From assembly GCA_028866895.1 (NCBI GenBank), contig JAGWHF010000008.1:1-64000 (forward strand): a stretch of 64,000 nt of DNA, in the 5' to 3' direction. Below are positions 42,452-50,480 of the stretch, piece after piece; the stretch's first letter is position 1; each line of letters starts with the position of its first letter. The position numbers were made by a program, and so were the translations under genes. Source of the DNA: Nitrososphaerota archaeon. GTDB lineage: Archaea > Thermoproteota > Nitrososphaeria > Nitrososphaerales > Nitrosopumilaceae. The notes beneath the pieces are model-generated. The model saw only the letters and a program-made list of their open reading frames with translations. It had not been told where the DNA came from and did not search any database.

Positions 42452-43047
42452 ACCAGCGACATTATCTCCTTCTCATCAATCTTCCCCTTGCGCAGGATGC
42501 CAACCTTGCCTCCGGTCACCTCCACGATGGTGGACTCGGCAGGATTTGGTATGTCGCCTCCGTCCAAAAGGACGTCGTATCCCTCCAGCTTTCCTACCAC
42601 ACCGGATGCATTTGTTGCCGGAGGTTGGCCAGAACGGTTTGCGCTTGTCCCAATTAAAAGTCCGCAAATCCTGAGCAGTTGCAGCAGGCAGGGATGATCG
42701 GGTACGCGAACTGCAATCTTTTTGTCCATGCCAAGGGATCTGGAGATTTCTCCTCCCTTTACGGGGAGGACCAATGTCAATGGCCCGGGCCAGAATCTTG
42801 ACGCAATACGCAGTGACAAATCATCAAAAACGGCAATTTTTGCGACTTCCGAAAAAGAGTACCCAAGTACCGGAAGCTGTTTTGACTCCTCTCTTCCCTT
42901 TATTTTGTAAATCTTTCTGACAGCATCCTGATTGAAGGGGTCGCAACCTATCCCGTATACCGTGTCTGTGGGGAAGATGAGGATTCCGCCGTTTTTGATT
43001 GTGGCCGACGCTTTGGAGATTCCTTCATGATCGCAGTGGACAATCAT
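42448..43047 (-). CDS. L-threonylcarbamoyladenylate synthase (Sua5/TsaC)
   Basis: Protein of 199 residues, single YrdC/Sua5 domain: IFPTDTVYGIGCDPFN, KIYKIKGREESKQLPVLG, FWPGPLTLVLP, KIAVRVPDHPCLLQLL, GTSANRSGQPPATNAS and ESTIVEVTG. It makes threonylcarbamoyl-AMP, the donor used by KEOPS for t6A at position 37 of tRNAs. Same-strand overlap with the THUMP gene and proximity to the Cgi121 fusion make a tRNA-modification cluster. Confidence 0.95.
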   Translation of the reverse strand: MIVHCDHEGISKASATIKNGGILIFPTDTVYGIGCDPFNQDAVRKIYKIKGREESKQLPVLGYSFSEVAKIAVFDDLSLRIASRFWPGPLTLVLPVKGGEISRSLGMDKKIAVRVPDHPCLLQLLRICGLLIGTSANRSGQPPATNASGVVGKLEGYDVLLDGGDIPNPAESTIVEVTGGKVGILRKGKIDEKEIMSLV

Positions 43048-43108
43048 GATTAACCTGTAAATTATGGCAAATTATTTCTTCTTCTACCCTGCCGTCCGCC
43101 TAAAAACG

Positions 43109-43114
43109 ATATAT
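43109..43114 (+). promoter_or_regulatory. TATA box for the 37-aa microprotein
   Basis: ATATAT centred 26 bases before ATG 43138. Confidence 0.45.
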
Positions 43115-43137
43115 GCGAGAATAACGTATACTATGCC

Positions 43138-43251
43138 ATGGAAGAACAGATCCCTCAATGCAAATGCCCGCCTGGCGCGGCCACCTATGAAAACGAGGAT
43201 GGGATGACCATCTGCGTCTCCTGTGGTGGATGGGTAGCAGCCGTGGTGTGA
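43138..43251 (+). CDS. Cys-rich microprotein, 37 aa
   Basis: ATG 43138 to TGA 43249-43251. Contains C-K-C near the N-terminus and C-V-S-C further on, a likely zinc knuckle, ending GGWVAAVV. Preceded by a well-spaced TATA box. There is a nearby in-frame-incompatible ATG at 43133. Similar in style to the other small zinc proteins of this window; no family name. Confidence 0.55.
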   Translation: MEEQIPQCKCPPGAATYENEDGMTICVSCGGWVAAVV

Positions 43252-43283
43252 TGTAGTCTGGGAATGCATAGTACTTGCAAGTC

Positions 43284-43290
43284 TTTTATA
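43284..43290 (+). promoter_or_regulatory. TATA box for the acidic microprotein
   Basis: TTTTATA centred 27 bases before GTG 43314, supporting that start rather than TTG 43305. Confidence 0.55.
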
Positions 43291-43313
43291 GGAAAATATT
43301 TTCTTTGATATCT

Positions 43314-43415
43314 GTGTCTGAAGACTTTGAAAATGATTTTGAGGATGATTTTGAAGATGAATTTGATGACGACGTGGAGGACGAGTATGATGACAATAGT
43401 GGGGATTCGGACTAG
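43314..43415 (+). CDS. Ultra-acidic microprotein, 33 aa
   Basis: GTG 43314 to TAG 43413-43415. Twenty of 33 residues are Asp or Glu and none is basic. Hydrophobic residues recur at exact four-residue spacing: F5, F9, F13, F17, V21, Y25, giving a one-face aromatic stripe if helical. A TATA box is properly placed 27 bases upstream. Highly acidic small proteins can act as DNA mimics or partners of histones and basic ribosomal proteins; the role here is inference. Its end overlaps the stop of the next minus-strand gene. Confidence 0.65.
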   Translation: MSEDFENDFEDDFEDEFDDDVEDEYDDNSGDSD

Positions 43416-43678
43416 ATTCTTAAACCAAAGGAGTCCGCAAATTCCCTGAAACCCCGGTAAGCTTGGAGGAATTCCCTTCCCCTCTCGCTGATCTTGTATT
43501 TGCATGCCCTCTCTGAGGAAGTCTGCTCCAGCAATCCCTGTTGTACAAGGGTATCGAGTATCTTTGCCAGCCTGCCGTGGGATATGTTTGCCTTTCTGAT
43601 AAGGTAGGTTACACTTGAACCCGACTCATCAGGAGACTCGTCTCTGGTTGTGGTAAGAATGTCGCCTATAATGCTCAT
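43412..43678 (-). CDS. Small winged-helix regulator, paralogue of 36558-36839
   Basis: Protein of 88 residues with one winged helix: TYLIRKANISHGRLAKILDTLVQQGLL, KYKISERGREFLQAYRGF and EFADSFGLRI. Strong match in pattern and tail to the regulator at 36.6 kb. It lies 7 bases downstream of the membrane-protein gene on the same strand, so the two are probably one transcript. Confidence 0.85.
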   Translation of the reverse strand: MSIIGDILTTTRDESPDESGSSVTYLIRKANISHGRLAKILDTLVQQGLLEQTSSERACKYKISERGREFLQAYRGFREFADSFGLRI

Positions 43679-43685
43679 GTGGGTC

Positions 43686-44339
43686 CTATAGACTGCCGCC
43701 AGGCCTCACACCTCCCCTTAATGGAACTTGGGATATGGGAACGAATAGAGCTCCAAGCCCAGCTATCTTAGTAGAAAGAGATACGAGGTACAGTACTGAC
43801 TTTGGAAATATTACCGAATACCACCCTAGGAACTCTCCGAGAGCGAGCAAACCCAATCCTGCCGCAACGAAGATTGTGCTTCTCTTTCTACTCTCCATAT
43901 ACGACATTATTGTCTCAATTGTCCCATATACCAATAGGATAAAAGAAATTGACCTTATAATGTGCTCGAGTGAATTTCCTGGTATGATGAAAAGGGGCAA
44001 AATTATGGACTTGAAATAACGGGATTTTGGAAAGAAGGACTTGATTCCATGTGAAAATGCGATGAAAAAGTACCCTACGGTTTGTATTCCTATGCCTAAC
44101 GTCTGGATCCAGCCTGAGATTCCTCCGTAGCCCAGCACGAAATACTCGACGATGAACCCAAAACCAACGACACCGAAACCTATCCCGATTGAAAAAAAGG
44201 AAATATTGAGTCTAAATAGTGTGGGACTGCCAGTGTTCTTGAAACCAATGTAGGAAAAAATCCCCAAGGCTAGTCCAACAACGAGGCCGAGCAGGTTAAG
44301 AGCAATCTCGAGGATAACCGGCTCTGATACAACTACCAA
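43686..44339 (-). CDS. Seven-helix-like integral membrane protein, unknown
   Basis: Protein of 217 residues with about six or seven hydrophobic helices (VILEIALNLLGLVVGLALGIFSYIG and others), a short charged loop (FPKSRYFK, MESRKRS) and a Pro/Gly-rich C-terminus. The start is a TTG at 44339. No transporter family recognised. It is transcribed with a winged-helix regulator, so it may be a regulator-membrane sensor pair. Confidence 0.65.
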   Translation of the reverse strand: MVVVSEPVILEIALNLLGLVVGLALGIFSYIGFKNTGSPTLFRLNISFFSIGIGFGVVGFGFIVEYFVLGYGGISGWIQTLGIGIQTVGYFFIAFSHGIKSFFPKSRYFKSIILPLFIIPGNSLEHIIRSISFILLVYGTIETIMSYMESRKRSTIFVAAGLGLLALGEFLGWYSVIFPKSVLYLVSLSTKIAGLGALFVPISQVPLRGGVRPGGSL

Positions 44340-44390
44340 CTATCCGCACTACAATTTCGAAATTAATTAAGTCTTGTAGTAGCTTTTTTT

Positions 44391-44615
44391 CTACCACTCA
44401 TCTAGAGTTTCTACCGTGTTTCCTTCGGTGCCAGCTGCATAATCGCCGAGTATATCTGAATACCTTGCATCCTTGTAGGCGACAAATTTTACATATTCTC
44501 CGTAGGTCATATCCAAATCGCATTTTGGACACTTTACATACGAGAAATCATCCCCCAACTCCGCGGCATCGTCGCATTTGGGGCACTTGATCCTCATACT
44601 CTGTAATACGCCCAT
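44391..44615 (-). CDS. Zinc-ribbon protein, 74 aa
   Basis: Two CxxC pairs, CPKCDD near the N-terminus and CPKCDL about 20 residues later, form a zinc ribbon. A C-terminal part rich in acidic and aromatic residues follows. The start could be ATG 44615 or ATG 44597; the latter begins right before the ribbon. No family assigned. Confidence 0.65.
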   Translation of the reverse strand: MGVLQSMRIKCPKCDDAAELGDDFSYVKCPKCDLDMTYGEYVKFVAYKDARYSDILGDYAAGTEGNTVETLDEW

Positions 44616-44748
44616 TTCCCTAATATCTCTTCTTGAAGAAAGATCTGGGAATTGTTCGGGATTTGAAAAAAGAGGACTGAAATGTCAGAAACCACGAATA
44701 ATTTCCAACTCTTTAAAGAAATAAATTGCTACATTCTGGTGCACTGGT

Positions 44749-45024
44749 ATGGCAAGAACCTGTACCAAGTGTAAGAAGGAGATCCCTGATGACATGCAAC
44801 TCGATCCTGTGGCCGCCTCCTATCCTTGCTGCAATACGTGCTGGGAGGAGTGGAAGCAATATAGGGTAATGGTCATGAATGAGATGCGACTTGACATGTC
44901 CATGCCAGAACACCGCAAGGTGGTAAAAAGGTATGAGAAGGTCTTCGTGGGCGTGATGACTCCTGAAGGCGACGTTGTTAATTTTGCCGACGAGAGCAAA
45001 CGAAACCCCGACAAGCCAGCCTAG
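44749..45024 (+). CDS. YggX-like iron-trafficking domain with a CxxC
   Basis: Protein of 91 residues. A region from CWEEWKQYRVMVMNEMRL to MPEHRKVVKRYEKVF corresponds to the conserved core of YggX/Fe(II)-trafficking proteins (W-x-x-W-K, N-E-x-x-L, E-H-R-K). It carries an extra N-terminal C-T-K-C and CC/C cluster not present in bacterial YggX, which could hold a metal. It may supply iron for Fe-S assembly; inference from family only. Confidence 0.75.
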   Translation: MARTCTKCKKEIPDDMQLDPVAASYPCCNTCWEEWKQYRVMVMNEMRLDMSMPEHRKVVKRYEKVFVGVMTPEGDVVNFADESKRNPDKPA

Positions 45025-45482
45025 ACTCCGATATCCTTTTTTGCCCGTTCTGGGATAATTGGCAGGATTCTCTTCCTTTCTCGCTCTTCGAGCGAATCTA
45101 GGATTTTCTTGATGGTGGAGGAAATAGTCTTCCTCTGTTCCTCCGGAAGCATGAGGTAGATTTCCAAAATCCCGTCCAGATTGAATGGCACTATCTTTGC
45201 AGGGTTTTGTACGATCTCATCAATATATGCACCAAACATCATCATCCGCTGTTCCTCGGAAAGAATGCACAAAATCTCAAGCCATGTTTTAAACAACGTA
45301 CCGAATCGATCAAACTGTATGGCAGGTCCTGCCAGCAGCGCATTGTTTACGATCTCCGTCCTATCCTCTCTTGAAAGTGAGAAAAACTCTGACAATCGTT
45401 TTTGCAAAATCGGCCTGCGGAGGAAATCTGGAAGATTTGCAAGTGAAACTATTATGTTGCCTGCATGATTGACCTCAGTCAT
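45021..45482 (-). CDS. Hypothetical helical protein, 153 aa
   Basis: All-alpha protein with repeated LP-x-x-x-R-R/K motifs and long amphipathic helices (LPEEQRKTISSTIKKILDSLEERERKRILP). No recognised family. It overlaps the end of the YggX-like gene by 4 bases and is convergent with it. Confidence 0.65.
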   Translation of the reverse strand: MTEVNHAGNIIVSLANLPDFLRRPILQKRLSEFFSLSREDRTEIVNNALLAGPAIQFDRFGTLFKTWLEILCILSEEQRMMMFGAYIDEIVQNPAKIVPFNLDGILEIYLMLPEEQRKTISSTIKKILDSLEERERKRILPIIPERAKKDIGV

Positions 45483-45562
45483 ACAAGAATGATCTGATTG
45501 TTCTTTGCTAAAATTGTATTGATACGACTTGGCTTAAATAATCCTCATTGCGCTCTTCACAT

Positions 45563-46570
45563 ATGACTTCTATCGTGATAGTGGGTGGCTTCTATGGTGA
45601 CGAAGGGAAGGGAAAAATAGTCTCATACCTTGCAATGAAAGACAATCCGGCAATAGCTGTAAGAGGCGGGGTTGGTCCTAATGCGGGTCATACGATTGAG
45701 CACAAGGGGAAGACCTACAAGGTAAGGATGCTCCCAAGCGCCTTTTTAAACCCGACCACGAGGCTGCTTGTTGGGCCCGGTGTGGTAATCAGTCAGGATG
45801 TGCTGTTAAAAGAGATAAATGAATTTGGCGTGCAGGACAGGACATTTGTGGACTACCAATGTGGAATCATAGAAGAATCCCACAGGGTGGCTGACTCTAA
45901 AGGGAGGCTCAAGGAATCGATAGGAAGTACTGGAACAGGGACAGGTCCTGCGAATGCGGACAGGGCAATGCGGACCTTAAAGTTGGCAAAAGATGTGGAC
46001 TCTCTTGCACTGTACTTGGACGATATCCCAAACGCAGTAAATTTCGCTTTGGAACGAGAGGAAAAGGTTATGGTGGAAGGTACTCAAGGCACTTTTCTCT
46101 CCCTCTGGCACGGGACTTATCCATATGTGACCTCCAAGGATGTTACAGCCTCTGCCATATGCGCTGACATAGGATTGGGACCAAAAAATGTTGATGAGGT
46201 GATGGTAGTATTCAAGTCCTACGTTACCAGGGTGGGAGAGGGACCGTTGAAAAATGAGCTCAGTCAGGAAACGGCCGGTTTGAAGGGATGGAAGGAAACA
46301 GGCACTGTCACGGGAAGGACAAGAAGGGCCGCCGATTTTGACTTTGATCTTGCAAAAAGGGCGGTAATGCTAAACAGCGCGACACAGATTGCACTGACAA
46401 AACTTGACGTGATATATCCAGAATGTGCACACATGCAGTCTTTTTCTGACCTCAGTTCTCCAGCCAAGTACTTTGTTAAGAACATAGAGGAACAGCTGAA
46501 GGTTCCGGTAACACTCATTGGGACGGGGGCGGATGCCGATGACGTCATTGACAGACGTAAAGAGTTGTGA
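45563..46570 (+). CDS. purA: Adenylosuccinate synthetase, archaeal short type
   Basis: GTP-dependent ligase of 335 residues that joins IMP and aspartate. The start is ATG 45563; the frame is open slightly upstream. Key motifs: GDEGKGKI (P-loop), the catalytic Asp in that loop, RGGVGPNAGHTI with the catalytic His, GTGTGPANADR, the KETGTVTGRTRR loop and TKLDV. Shorter than the bacterial enzyme, as in the archaeal 340-residue class. The partner lyase purB is at 27.8 kb. Confidence 0.95.
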   Translation: MTSIVIVGGFYGDEGKGKIVSYLAMKDNPAIAVRGGVGPNAGHTIEHKGKTYKVRMLPSAFLNPTTRLLVGPGVVISQDVLLKEINEFGVQDRTFVDYQCGIIEESHRVADSKGRLKESIGSTGTGTGPANADRAMRTLKLAKDVDSLALYLDDIPNAVNFALEREEKVMVEGTQGTFLSLWHGTYPYVTSKDVTASAICADIGLGPKNVDEVMVVFKSYVTRVGEGPLKNELSQETAGLKGWKETGTVTGRTRRAADFDFDLAKRAVMLNSATQIALTKLDVIYPECAHMQSFSDLSSPAKYFVKNIEEQLKVPVTLIGTGADADDVIDRRKEL

Positions 46571-46606
46571 ATCGCAAGCGACTACTTTTAATGGGGTAGT
46601 TTAAGG

Positions 46607-47272
46607 ATGAATTCTATGACAAAAAATCCGTTTTACATTGAACTGTTTGACCTCACGGAATTCTCAAGGCTGGTCTGTGCCTTGGAGCGGATACCGAGAA
46701 CATGTTTTTCACTCGTTCTTGACGGCAAGGAGGGGATTTCCGTCCAGATGGACCTGCTAAAGGAGCGACCAGTTAATTACTTTGTCCCAAACACGAAATA
46801 CGGTCACTATCTTTCCTACGGCTTCAAGACTGGCAAGGAGGACTGCGACGTCGTAAATACCATCACAAATCCTACATATCTCTACTCTCCAATCATCAGG
46901 ATCAAGGGAATGCCGGAATCCATGAAACCGGTGGCGCCGGTTGATACTGATCCATCCTACGAACCACTGGAGCTTGAAGACCTTGCCAGTTTGCTGAAAC
47001 TAAGCTACGGTTTTGAGGAATCGCCTTTCCCCCTCTTTGCATTTCCTGACGGCTCGACATGGAAGGTGGGCGTCTTTATGAATTTCAACGAATCTGACGA
47101 GGCGTCGTACTTTTGCCATGTGAATCTGGATTATGAGCCTACCAAGCCCTTTCTCAAATACTCCAGCAAGGATGGCATCGAACCTTCGTTTGTTGCAGGG
47201 ATTAGCGAGCATGGTTATTCCTACCTCAAGGTAATAAAACTAAAAGGCAAACATCCACTGGTCAAGCCATGA
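46607..47272 (+). CDS. Hypothetical protein, 221 aa
   Basis: Alpha/beta protein with a conserved-looking core (YFVPNTKYGHYLSYGFKTG; LLKLSYGFEESPFPLFAFPDG). No family recognised. It sits between purA and pyrF on the same strand, overlapping pyrF by four bases (ATGA), so it is probably translated in the same operon and may be linked to nucleotide metabolism. Confidence 0.7.
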   Translation: MNSMTKNPFYIELFDLTEFSRLVCALERIPRTCFSLVLDGKEGISVQMDLLKERPVNYFVPNTKYGHYLSYGFKTGKEDCDVVNTITNPTYLYSPIIRIKGMPESMKPVAPVDTDPSYEPLELEDLASLLKLSYGFEESPFPLFAFPDGSTWKVGVFMNFNESDEASYFCHVNLDYEPTKPFLKYSSKDGIEPSFVAGISEHGYSYLKVIKLKGKHPLVKP

Positions 47273-48021
47273 ACGGATTCAGAGCCCGGATGGCGAGGGC
47301 ATCATCACGCAAGGGTCGGATAATACTTGCCAACGATCTCGATGATGTAGACGTGAAAAGCCTCAAGAAGAAGACGATCTCAAACATAAGGGCCCTTGGA
47401 AGAAATGTCTGCGCCCTCAAGCTAAATTTTCATGTAATCCTACCTCTTGACAAAGGGTCGCTGCTGGCAATAAACAGATCTGCACACAAGGAAGGGTTGC
47501 AAACCATAGCAGACATCAAGCTGAACGATATTGGGAACACCAACATGATGGCTCTCAGAAGGCTGTGGGATTGTGGCTTTGATGCCGTAATAGCAAACCC
47601 GATCATGGGTCCCGAAAATTTGGCCGAGTTGGTGACCTCTGCCCACCGGAAGGGGCGCGGTGTCATAACTCTCGTACATATGAGTCATCCCGGCGCAAAA
47701 ATCGGCTACGGGCTTGAAATAAAGGATCCAAGATCAGGTAGGACAAGGAAACTCCACGACCTCTTCCTAGACTGGTCCTACTCTTCAGGTGTTGACGGCA
47801 TAGTGGTGGGTGCTACCGTCCCTGAGATCATATCCTATGCAAGGAAGAAGGTGGGGGACAGGTGCGATATCTATTCCCCTGGAGTAGGCACTCAGGGAGG
47901 TGATGCAAAAGCAGCCCTTGAGGCAGGATCAAGCTATCTAATAGTTGGCAGGACCATTCTCAGGTCTAAAAATCCGGTATCCACTGCAGAAAACCTGCGG
48001 CAGCTAAGTCTGGAATCCTGA
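47269..48021 (+). CDS. pyrF: Orotidine 5'-phosphate decarboxylase
   Basis: TIM barrel of 250 residues that decarboxylates OMP to UMP. Catalytic set visible: Asp and Lys in ANDLDD and the central ADIKLNDIGNTN (D-x-K-x-x-D-I), HMSHPGAK, and GVGTQGG near the phosphate site. Archaeal subfamily. Its end overlaps the Nudix gene by 18 bases, convergent. Confidence 0.95.
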   Translation: MNGFRARMARASSRKGRIILANDLDDVDVKSLKKKTISNIRALGRNVCALKLNFHVILPLDKGSLLAINRSAHKEGLQTIADIKLNDIGNTNMMALRRLWDCGFDAVIANPIMGPENLAELVTSAHRKGRGVITLVHMSHPGAKIGYGLEIKDPRSGRTRKLHDLFLDWSYSSGVDGIVVGATVPEIISYARKKVGDRCDIYSPGVGTQGGDAKAALEAGSSYLIVGRTILRSKNPVSTAENLRQLSLES

Positions 48022-48420
48022 CTCTCTTACCTTCTTCATTAAATTTTGCGCCGTTTTATACGTCAATTTTTGCAGTGCGTCGTCAAATCTCAACCAAACG
48101 AATCCCTGGTGTTCGTGAGAGATTCTTACCTCCTCGGTGGGGGTTTCAGCCAGGAAGAAGACCACCTCTTTGTGAACGAGTTTGCCGTCGCGCTGGTAAT
48201 GATACTCGACCTTGTTCTCAAAACCATTCACGAAATTCACATCAGTTATGCCCGTCTCCTCCCTCACTTCCCTCAAGACCGTCTCCTTGAACGACTCCCC
48301 CTTCTCTATATTTCCCTTGACAAAGTCCCAGTGGCCCGAGGGGTAATTCAAAAGAAGGTATGTTCTTCCATGCGGGGTGTTCCTATATAGGATGGCGCCA
48401 GCCGACCTCTCCTCTATCAT
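48004..48420 (-). CDS. Nudix hydrolase (Ap4A-type)
   Basis: Protein of 138 residues with an intact Nudix box GNIEKGESFKETVLREVREETGI (G-x5-E-x7-R-E-x-x-E-E-x-G-I) at about residues 35-57, preceded by GHWDFVKG and followed by FLAETPTEEV. The closest known group is diadenosine tetraphosphatase. It is a house-cleaning enzyme for nucleotide derivatives; the exact substrate is inferred. Confidence 0.88.
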   Translation of the reverse strand: MIEERSAGAILYRNTPHGRTYLLLNYPSGHWDFVKGNIEKGESFKETVLREVREETGITDVNFVNGFENKVEYHYQRDGKLVHKEVVFFLAETPTEEVRISHEHQGFVWLRFDDALQKLTYKTAQNLMKKVRESGFQT

Positions 48421-48454
48421 GTAATTGTAACTTTAAAACGGGTATTTTTCTTTT

Positions 48455-49237
48455 CTATTTGCCAAGCCTTCGGCTTCTTTTTTGGAACGTCCTTATCGCC
48501 CTCATGAGATCAATCTTTCTAAACTCTGGCCAGTATACGTCCATGAAAACCAGCTCACTGTAGGCGCTCTGCCAGATTAGAAAACCGCTTAGCCTCTTCT
48601 CCCCAGACGTCCTCAGGATCAGGTCAGGCGAGGATTGGGGAAGGTACGATGTATACAGGCATGATTCTATGACGTCCTTGTCTATCCTGTCCACCTCAAG
48701 GGATCCTTCCTTTATCTTGGAGCCTATCTTCTTTACTGCGTCAACCAATTCGTTCTGACCCCCATAGGCAATCGCTATGTTGAGGTAATGGTTGTCATAG
48801 TCCTTGGTGGCATTCTCAAGTTTCCTGAGTATGTCTACTAGGTAATCGGGCAGCAGTTCTATCCGCCCAATGCCCCTTACATGCATGCGATTTTTGTGAA
48901 TTCGTGGGTCATTGTACAGCTTTTCAAGCCTCTGGTTTATCAGGCCGTAAAGGTATACTAACTCCTCGTCATTCCTCGTGAGGTTCTCTGCGGAAAGGAC
49001 GTATAGGGTGATTATCTTGATATTTAGTTCCTCGCACCAATCCAGAAGCTTTTCCACCGCATCAGCGCCCCTGAAATGTCCGTCCATTTTTACGACAAGA
49101 TTCCTCTTAGCCCATCTTCTGTTGCCATCAAGTATAATGGCAATGTGTTTTGGGATTTCTCCTGACCTTATCTCCTTTTCAAGCTTCTTGGAGTATAATG
49201 TGTAAAAACCTCCTAACTGAAAGGCTCTATCCCTTAT
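48455..49237 (-). CDS. uppS: Cis-prenyltransferase (undecaprenyl/dolichyl diphosphate synthase)
   Basis: The catalytic motif HIAIILDGNRRWAKR lies upstream of the first ATG at 49087, in the same frame back to about 49237-49246. There is no ATG, GTG or TTG between the upstream in-frame TGA and that motif. Candidate starts are ATA 49237 (overlapping the upstream gene's TAA), ATC 49243 or ATT 49246. A start at 49237 gives about 260 residues, the usual family length. Other marks: GHFRGADAVEKLL, LYVLSAENLTRN, IAIAYGGQNEL, DLILRTSGEKRLSGFLIWQSAYSELVF. It makes the polyprenyl carrier for glycan assembly. The start is uncertain. Confidence 0.85.
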   Translation of the reverse strand: MRDRAFQLGGFYTLYSKKLEKEIRSGEIPKHIAIILDGNRRWAKRNLVVKMDGHFRGADAVEKLLDWCEELNIKIITLYVLSAENLTRNDEELVYLYGLINQRLEKLYNDPRIHKNRMHVRGIGRIELLPDYLVDILRKLENATKDYDNHYLNIAIAYGGQNELVDAVKKIGSKIKEGSLEVDRIDKDVIESCLYTSYLPQSSPDLILRTSGEKRLSGFLIWQSAYSELVFMDVYWPEFRKIDLMRAIRTFQKRSRRLGK

Positions 49238-50382
49238 TCCGATAATACTTCACCACCCTTCTTCTTTCTATACTTGTGGAAAAGCAGGGAGGCCGATACA
49301 AGTATTACTGCCAATCCTATGAGCAAGGGTGGGATTAGGGTGAAAGGACTCTGGTCCTTTGTCATCACTGTATTAAACTGCGAAATGATGGGATAGAGTG
49401 TAACGAGCACGATTATTCTCAGTATGTCTGTTATAGATCTAATGCTTCCCTTAAACCAGCTGCTCAGCAGAGATCCTCCGAATATGCAGCCAATTCCCAT
49501 CCAAAGGAAAGGCAGCATGCCCTCTACAAACATCCCAATCGTCTGCTTGCTTCCAAATATCTTGATGATCTCGTCCGGCTTTGTGGTGGATATATGTGGA
49601 GTTACTGCACTTATGCCTGCGGTAATTGAGGCCAGGACAAAAAGTATGCCAGCTACTAGAGTGAAGACCCTTATGAATCCGGCGGGAGTGGGTTTTGTCC
49701 AATGTGACCATGCCCTGTCAATATCAAAAGCTCTTATGAGAAAGGCTCCTCCAAGCACGCTTATCATTACGGCAAAAATTTCCTTGGTGAGCCCAAGAAC
49801 GGTGGCTATGCCGCCAAGTACGAGCAGAATTCCTGGAACACCAAGAAAGAACTTTGAATATTTTGAATCAAAAGCTACTGCCTTCAAATAACGTCCCAAT
49901 ACTGCGTAAGAATATTCAACCGTCCTGCTCACCCTCATAACTACCCGCTTGACAGAAACTATTGGCAAGACATTTTGAATTATGGGGATTACACTCTCGT
50001 CATCCTCTCCGTCAGATACTATCACTGCACCATTTGCCGAAAAGGCTTGGACTATGTTCTTAACCTGAGATACGATCTTTTCGTCTCCTTGAACGCCCTT
50101 GTTTTCCGTTCCGGAGACTACCGCCACCTCAGCTTGGTATCCCTTGCTTATGAGGTCCTCAAATGTCTTGACGGCCGCAAATATGGAGTTGGAATCCGCA
50201 TCTTCAGGGTCCTCAAGGGCAAGCCGCTGCGCAGCCTCGATGCACGCGTTTCTCCCTACTACGGGAGTGGTAACACCTGCCTTGCTCCCTATATCGTCGT
50301 CCCTGTCAACACATATCACCAACAGCCTGCTTGCCTTGGTCTGCGGACCGCTCTTCTGAAGGTCGGCCTCCTTAGTCGACAT
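49234..50382 (-). CDS. DUF373 membrane protein
   Basis: Protein of 382 residues. The N-terminal third is a soluble alpha/beta domain (RLLVICVDRDDDIGSKAGV, DSNSIFAAVKTFEDL, VVSGTENKG, VIVSDGEDDESVIPIIQ), followed by about seven transmembrane helices starting at GVPGILLVLGGIATVLGL. This is the DUF373 family, found in most archaea and of unknown function. It overlaps uppS and precedes it on the same strand, suggesting a shared role in lipid or surface biology. Confidence 0.85.
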   Translation of the reverse strand: MSTKEADLQKSGPQTKASRLLVICVDRDDDIGSKAGVTTPVVGRNACIEAAQRLALEDPEDADSNSIFAAVKTFEDLISKGYQAEVAVVSGTENKGVQGDEKIVSQVKNIVQAFSANGAVIVSDGEDDESVIPIIQNVLPIVSVKRVVMRVSRTVEYSYAVLGRYLKAVAFDSKYSKFFLGVPGILLVLGGIATVLGLTKEIFAVMISVLGGAFLIRAFDIDRAWSHWTKPTPAGFIRVFTLVAGILFVLASITAGISAVTPHISTTKPDEIIKIFGSKQTIGMFVEGMLPFLWMGIGCIFGGSLLSSWFKGSIRSITDILRIIVLVTLYPIISQFNTVMTKDQSPFTLIPPLLIGLAVILVSASLLFHKYRKKKGGEVLSE

Positions 50383-50480
50383 GATATATACGAAATTCGT
50401 ACTTCCTATTAATTAACCTAATTTCTGTCAAATATTGTCAAATTCAAGTAAATTCTTCACATTTCATGCCTTTGACAATC

